Of a stretch of 64,000 nt of DNA, positions 61,237 through 64,000 are shown in pieces; the first letter of the stretch is position 1; each line of letters begins with the position of its first letter. The DNA is from Caballeronia ptereochthonis. GTDB lineage: Bacteria > Pseudomonadota > Gammaproteobacteria > Burkholderiales > Burkholderiaceae. The position numbers and the translations under genes were made by a program. Location of the stretch: the NCBI RefSeq assembly GCF_001545075.1, contig NZ_FCOB02000002.1, forward strand, positions 266,479-330,478, written 5' to 3'. The notes beneath the pieces are model-generated. The model saw only the letters and a program-made list of their open reading frames with translations, was not told where the DNA came from and searched no databases.

Positions 61237-62508
61237 ATGCCGACGATTGCCCTGATTGCCCTGACCGTTGTCGTTACCCTCGTCGTGGTGCTCGTGATCG
61301 CGAACTTGTCGAGCGGTGAAAAGAAGATCGAGCACCGGATCGAACGCCAGTACGCAAGCGACGATCCGCAGTTCATGCGCTCGATGGGCTTGCTGCTCGG
61401 GCCGCCCGTCGTCGAGGGCAACCGCTTCGAGGTGCTCGTGAACGGCGACGAGATCTTTCCGTCGATGCTGGACGGCATCCGCTCGGCGCAACAGACGATC
61501 ACCTTCGAAACCTTCATCTACTGGTCCGGCGCGATCGGCGAGGAGATCGCCCATGCGCTTTCGGACAAGGCGCGCGCGGGTGTCGCGGTGCATGTGCTGC
61601 TCGACTGGGTTGGCTCGTCGAAGATGGACAAGCGCTATTTGCGCATGCTGCGCGAGGCGGGCGCCGAGGTCATCCAGTATCACAAGCCGCACTGGACGGG
61701 GCTTGGGCGCATGAACGACCGCACGCACCGCAAGCTGCTCGTGATGGACGGACGCATCGGTTTCACGGGCGGCGTGGGCATTGCCGAGGAGTGGACCGGG
61801 CATGCGCAGGACGAGAAGCACTGGCGTGATACGCACTTTCGCGTCGAAGGTCCGGCGGTCGGGCAGATGCAGGCGGTCTTCATGGACAACTGGATCAAGG
61901 CGAGCGGCAACGTGCTGCACGGCCCGCGCTACTTTCCGGAAATCGCGGTCGCGGGCGACGGGCTCGCGCACATGTTCAGCAGTTCGCCCTCCGGTGGCAG
62001 CGACGACATGCAGCTGATGTACCTCATGGCGATCACTGCCGCGACCCGTTCCATCCACTTGTCGAGTGCGTACTTCGTGCCGGACAAGCTGACGATCAAC
62101 GCGATCGTCGAGGCGGCGAAGCGTGGCGTGAAGGTGCGGATCATCACGCCGGGCAAGCGCATCGACACGCACACGGTGCGGGAGGCGTCGCGCGCATGCT
62201 GGGGCGACCTGCTCGCGGCGGGCGTGGAGATGTACGAGTATCAGCCGACGATGTTCCACTGCAAGCTCATCGTGGTGGACGAATTTCTCGTGTCGGTCGG
62301 CTCGACGAACTTCGACAGCCGCTCGTTCAAGCTGAACGACGAGGCCAACCTCAACATCTACGACCGCGAGTTCGCGCGCCGTCAGACGGCTATTTTCGAT
62401 GACGACGTTTCTTGCGCGAAACGCATTACGCTCGATGAGTGGCGTGGGCGTCCGTTTGCCGAAAAAATGCTTGAGCGAGGCATCGCGTTGCTCGATTCGC
62501 AGCTTTGA
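61237..62508 (+). CDS. Phospholipase D family protein (cardiolipin synthase ClsB-like)
   Basis: A 423-residue membrane-anchored PLD-superfamily protein. One transmembrane helix (TIALIALTVVVTLVVVLVIA) is at the N-terminus. Two HKD motifs are intact: HRKLLVMDGRIGFTGG and HCKLIVVDEFLVSVGSTNFD, which form the active site for phosphatidyl transfer as in bacterial cardiolipin synthases. ATG 61237 has GAGG 7 bases upstream; ATG 61213 and 61171 are alternatives. Confidence 0.9.
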   Translation: MPTIALIALTVVVTLVVVLVIANLSSGEKKIEHRIERQYASDDPQFMRSMGLLLGPPVVEGNRFEVLVNGDEIFPSMLDGIRSAQQTITFETFIYWSGAIGEEIAHALSDKARAGVAVHVLLDWVGSSKMDKRYLRMLREAGAEVIQYHKPHWTGLGRMNDRTHRKLLVMDGRIGFTGGVGIAEEWTGHAQDEKHWRDTHFRVEGPAVGQMQAVFMDNWIKASGNVLHGPRYFPEIAVAGDGLAHMFSSSPSGGSDDMQLMYLMAITAATRSIHLSSAYFVPDKLTINAIVEAAKRGVKVRIITPGKRIDTHTVREASRACWGDLLAAGVEMYEYQPTMFHCKLIVVDEFLVSVGSTNFDSRSFKLNDEANLNIYDREFARRQTAIFDDDVSCAKRITLDEWRGRPFAEKMLERGIALLDSQL

Positions 62509-62601
62509 GCTTTGTGTTGTGGCGTCTTGTGGATGTTTTTTGTTTTTGCATATGTGGATATGTGAGCTTCCCTCGGTTTTTCGCCTTTCAGAGGCCCCGA
62601 G

Positions 62602-62673
62602 TTATGCAGCCGCATCCTTTGTCCGCTGAGCCGCAAGCCAGTCTTGCATGAACTGAGTTGGCGACATGAAGCC
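62602..62673 (-). mobile_element. C-terminal tail of an IS3-type transposase
   Basis: The minus strand reads GFMSPTQFMQDWLAAQRTKD and AAA before a stop at 62604-62602. This resembles the final residues of IS3-family OrfB transposases (the ..LGYMSPxxF.. ending). The rest of the transposase is absent: directly beyond 62673 the sequence becomes integrase on the other strand. It appears to be the scar of an insertion that cut the integrase 5' end. Confidence 0.45.
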
Positions 62674-63669
62674 GGCATCGACCCACGCGCCGCAAAGTTC
62701 TCTGTGCGCGCAGCATCGAAGCGAAAGACTGCGCTCCGGCTCACCTTCAAAGAAGCGGCCGCGCTCTACATCGAGACGCACGAAGCCGGCTGGACCGGCA
62801 AGCGCACGGCGCACGACTGGCGGCAAACCATGCGTGACTACGCGGAGCCGGTCATTGGCGCGTTCGACGTGGCGGACATAGAGACGGACCACATCGTCTC
62901 AATCCTGAAACCGATCTGGACGGGAAAACATAAGACGGCCCGGAACGTTCGGAGTCGCATCGAGAACATTCTCGACTGAGCAACGACGCGCGGATCGCGC
63001 AACGGCCCGAATCCAGCCCGCTACGACGGTCGTATCGAGCATCTAATCGTCAAGCATGTCCATGTCGCCATGCCGCGGTCCTCACTGCCTTATCAGGAAG
63101 CACATGATTTCGTCCAAAAGCTGGCAGGCCGGACTGACAATGACGGTCGCGCCCTCTGGCTGGTGACCTACACCGGCGCCCGGTATATCGAAGCCGCTGC
63201 TGCGTGCTGGAAAGAATTCGATCTTCAACGGCGCATCTGGACGATTCCCCCGGATCGGATGAAGAAGAGGCATATTCACGAAATCCCGCTGCCGCGTCAG
63301 GTGGTCGCGTTCCTTGAAGCGCTGCCGGGCGATCATCATCCCGACGACCTTGTTTTCCCGTCGCGCGAAGGAACGCCGGTCGCCAATAGTCGCGTGAATG
63401 ACGTGCTGCGCGATTTGGGCTATCAGATCGGCGAAGCCTCGACGCACGGTTTTCGCTCGACGCTGCGCACATGGGTGGGCGACACCTACAAAGACATCAA
63501 GAAAGAGATTGCCGAGTCAGTCATCGCCCACGATAAGCGCAGCGGCGTTGAACAAACCTGCGAGCGAACTCGCTTCCTCAAGGACCGTCGCCCCATCATG
63601 CAAGCGTGGGCCGATTACCTCGACGCGCCGCCGCCCGCAGACGAGGATTCGTTCCTCGCAGGAGCTTGA
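62644..63669 (+). pseudogene. P4-type tyrosine integrase, inactivated
   Basis: One frame runs through the whole region but contains TGA at 62977-62979 in place of the tryptophan codon expected after IENILD (TGG to TGA). The upstream part holds the core-binding domain (LTFKEAAALYIETHEAGWTG...). The downstream part holds the catalytic domain: TGARYIEAAAACW (first Arg), HGFRSTLRTW (His-x-x-Arg) and IAHDKRSG (His). The nucleophile tyrosine expected after VEQ(A/T) is a cysteine (VEQTCERTRF). The N-terminal arm-binding domain is missing. The gene is thus dead by three independent changes. Confidence 0.88.
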
Positions 63670-63866
63670 AAGACGAAGCGCCCAGCAAGGGGGGGCGCTA
63701 TCGAATCGGATTGTGCTAGGTCAAAGCTTGGTTTTCCCGACCTTACCCTTCGTTTCGACGAGGCCTCAATTTCCCCCACTGGGATACGTGCGGTCTTGCG
63801 TCGGACCTTCTTCGTGCACGTTCCCGGCTTCGCGCCTCGCAATCGCGCGCCCTCAGACTGCTGACG

Positions 63867-63902
63867 AACCCCATGTTTTTCGGAACGTGGGGTTTGTTTT
63901 TT
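63867..63902 (+). terminator. Intrinsic terminator
   Basis: AACCCCATGTT at 63867-63877 pairs with AACGTGGGGTT at 63884-63894 (10 of 11), followed by TGTTTTTT. It could end transcription from the integrase side. It also abuts the stop codon of the partial gene on the other strand. Confidence 0.7.
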
Positions 63903-64000
63903 AGGCGGCAGCGCGGTTGGAGAGATGCGGTGCGATTTGCTCAAGTAAGCGCGCGAGGTCGGCAATGAGCCGCTGTAGCGGTTCGTGCAGGGGCCAGAAG
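63901..64000 (-). CDS. 3' end of an unknown gene, cut by the window edge
   Basis: The minus-strand frame entering from the right edge reads FWPLHEPLQRLIADLARLLE and QIAPHLSNRAAA before TAA at 63903-63901. The pattern of leucines, isoleucines and charged residues suggests an amphipathic helix at the C-terminus. Only 32 residues are visible, so no family can be given. Confidence 0.4.
   Translation of the reverse strand, partial: FWPLHEPLQRLIADLARLLEQIAPHLSNRAAA

Noticed and set aside
62602..62892. 96-residue minus-strand ORF over the integrase 5' part as a gene
   Set aside because: Only its last 23 residues resemble a transposase; the rest is antisense to the integrase core-binding domain.
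63615..63965. 116-residue minus-strand ORF at the right end
   Set aside because: It runs antisense over the integrase 3' end and the terminator, with no motif; the short frame ending at 63901 fits coding better.

Overview
The window is a high-GC, gene-dense stretch of a beta-proteobacterial chromosome. Burkholderia sensu lato (Burkholderia, Paraburkholderia or Caballeronia) is the best guess. This rests on the codon and GC character, the gene families (Omp32-type porin, HiPIP, DUF4410 lipoprotein, MHS and oxalate/formate-type carriers, paoABC-like molybdoenzyme) and dispersed palindromic repeats with a GCCCC-GCACA-GGGGC core. The genus is an inference. I see no rRNA, tRNA, CRISPR array or complete insertion sequence.

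Layout. 1-2.1 kb: a broken siderophore-type acetyltransferase and an iron-dependent alcohol dehydrogenase. 2.2-7.5 kb: a small conserved-looking ORF; an operon of urea transporter, class II aldolase and small tautomerase; malate synthase G on the other strand; a decayed MNT/HepT toxin-antitoxin pair. 7.5-11.3 kb: paoCBA-like aldehyde oxidoreductase. 11.6-17.6 kb: a catabolic module of MHS transporter, divergent LysR regulator, M20 amidohydrolase and DUF2817 peptidase-like protein, ending in an endonuclease/phosphatase-fold gene with a nonsense codon. 17.9-20 kb: small exported proteins, including a HiPIP. 20-24.4 kb: an OxlT-like carrier with its small subunit, divergent from an ExaC-like aldehyde dehydrogenase and a DUF779 protein. 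24.4-31 kb: acyl-CoA ligase and enoyl-CoA hydratase, a GarR-like reductase, two glutathione transferases, and a quinone reductase divergent from a LysR gene. 31.2-35.9 kb: a branched-chain-type ABC importer whose two ATPases are fused. 36-41.6 kb: porin, galactose mutarotase, HAD phosphatase, DAHP synthase and a decayed EAL-GGDEF gene. 41.8-49.8 kb: a 1627-residue double hybrid histidine kinase, a ModA-like binding protein without a transporter, and a ProP/ShiA-type carrier. 50-57.8 kb: a ytfQRT-yjfF-like sugar importer, a LacI regulator, a phytanoyl-CoA-dioxygenase-like enzyme and an aldose-1-epimerase-like enzyme, tied together by three matching operators. 57.8-62.5 kb: small exported proteins, an SDR, a DUF4410 lipoprotein and a phospholipase D family enzyme. 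62.6-64 kb: an IS transposase tail, a dead tyrosine integrase and the 3' end of a gene cut by the window edge.

Two themes stand out. First, at least six genes carry recognisable lesions (single-base frameshifts, in-frame stops, internal deletion, lost catalytic tyrosine), which suggests ongoing gene loss. Second, the LacI-centred furanose-type import cluster has unusually readable regulation: matching AT-rich palindromes lie in all three control regions, one of them inside the last codons of lacI itself. I did not find a convincing wholly new defence or mobile system. The least explained units are the LacI/PhyH/epimerase regulon, the fused LivGF protein with a degenerate signature motif, and the double hybrid kinase beside an orphan binding protein.
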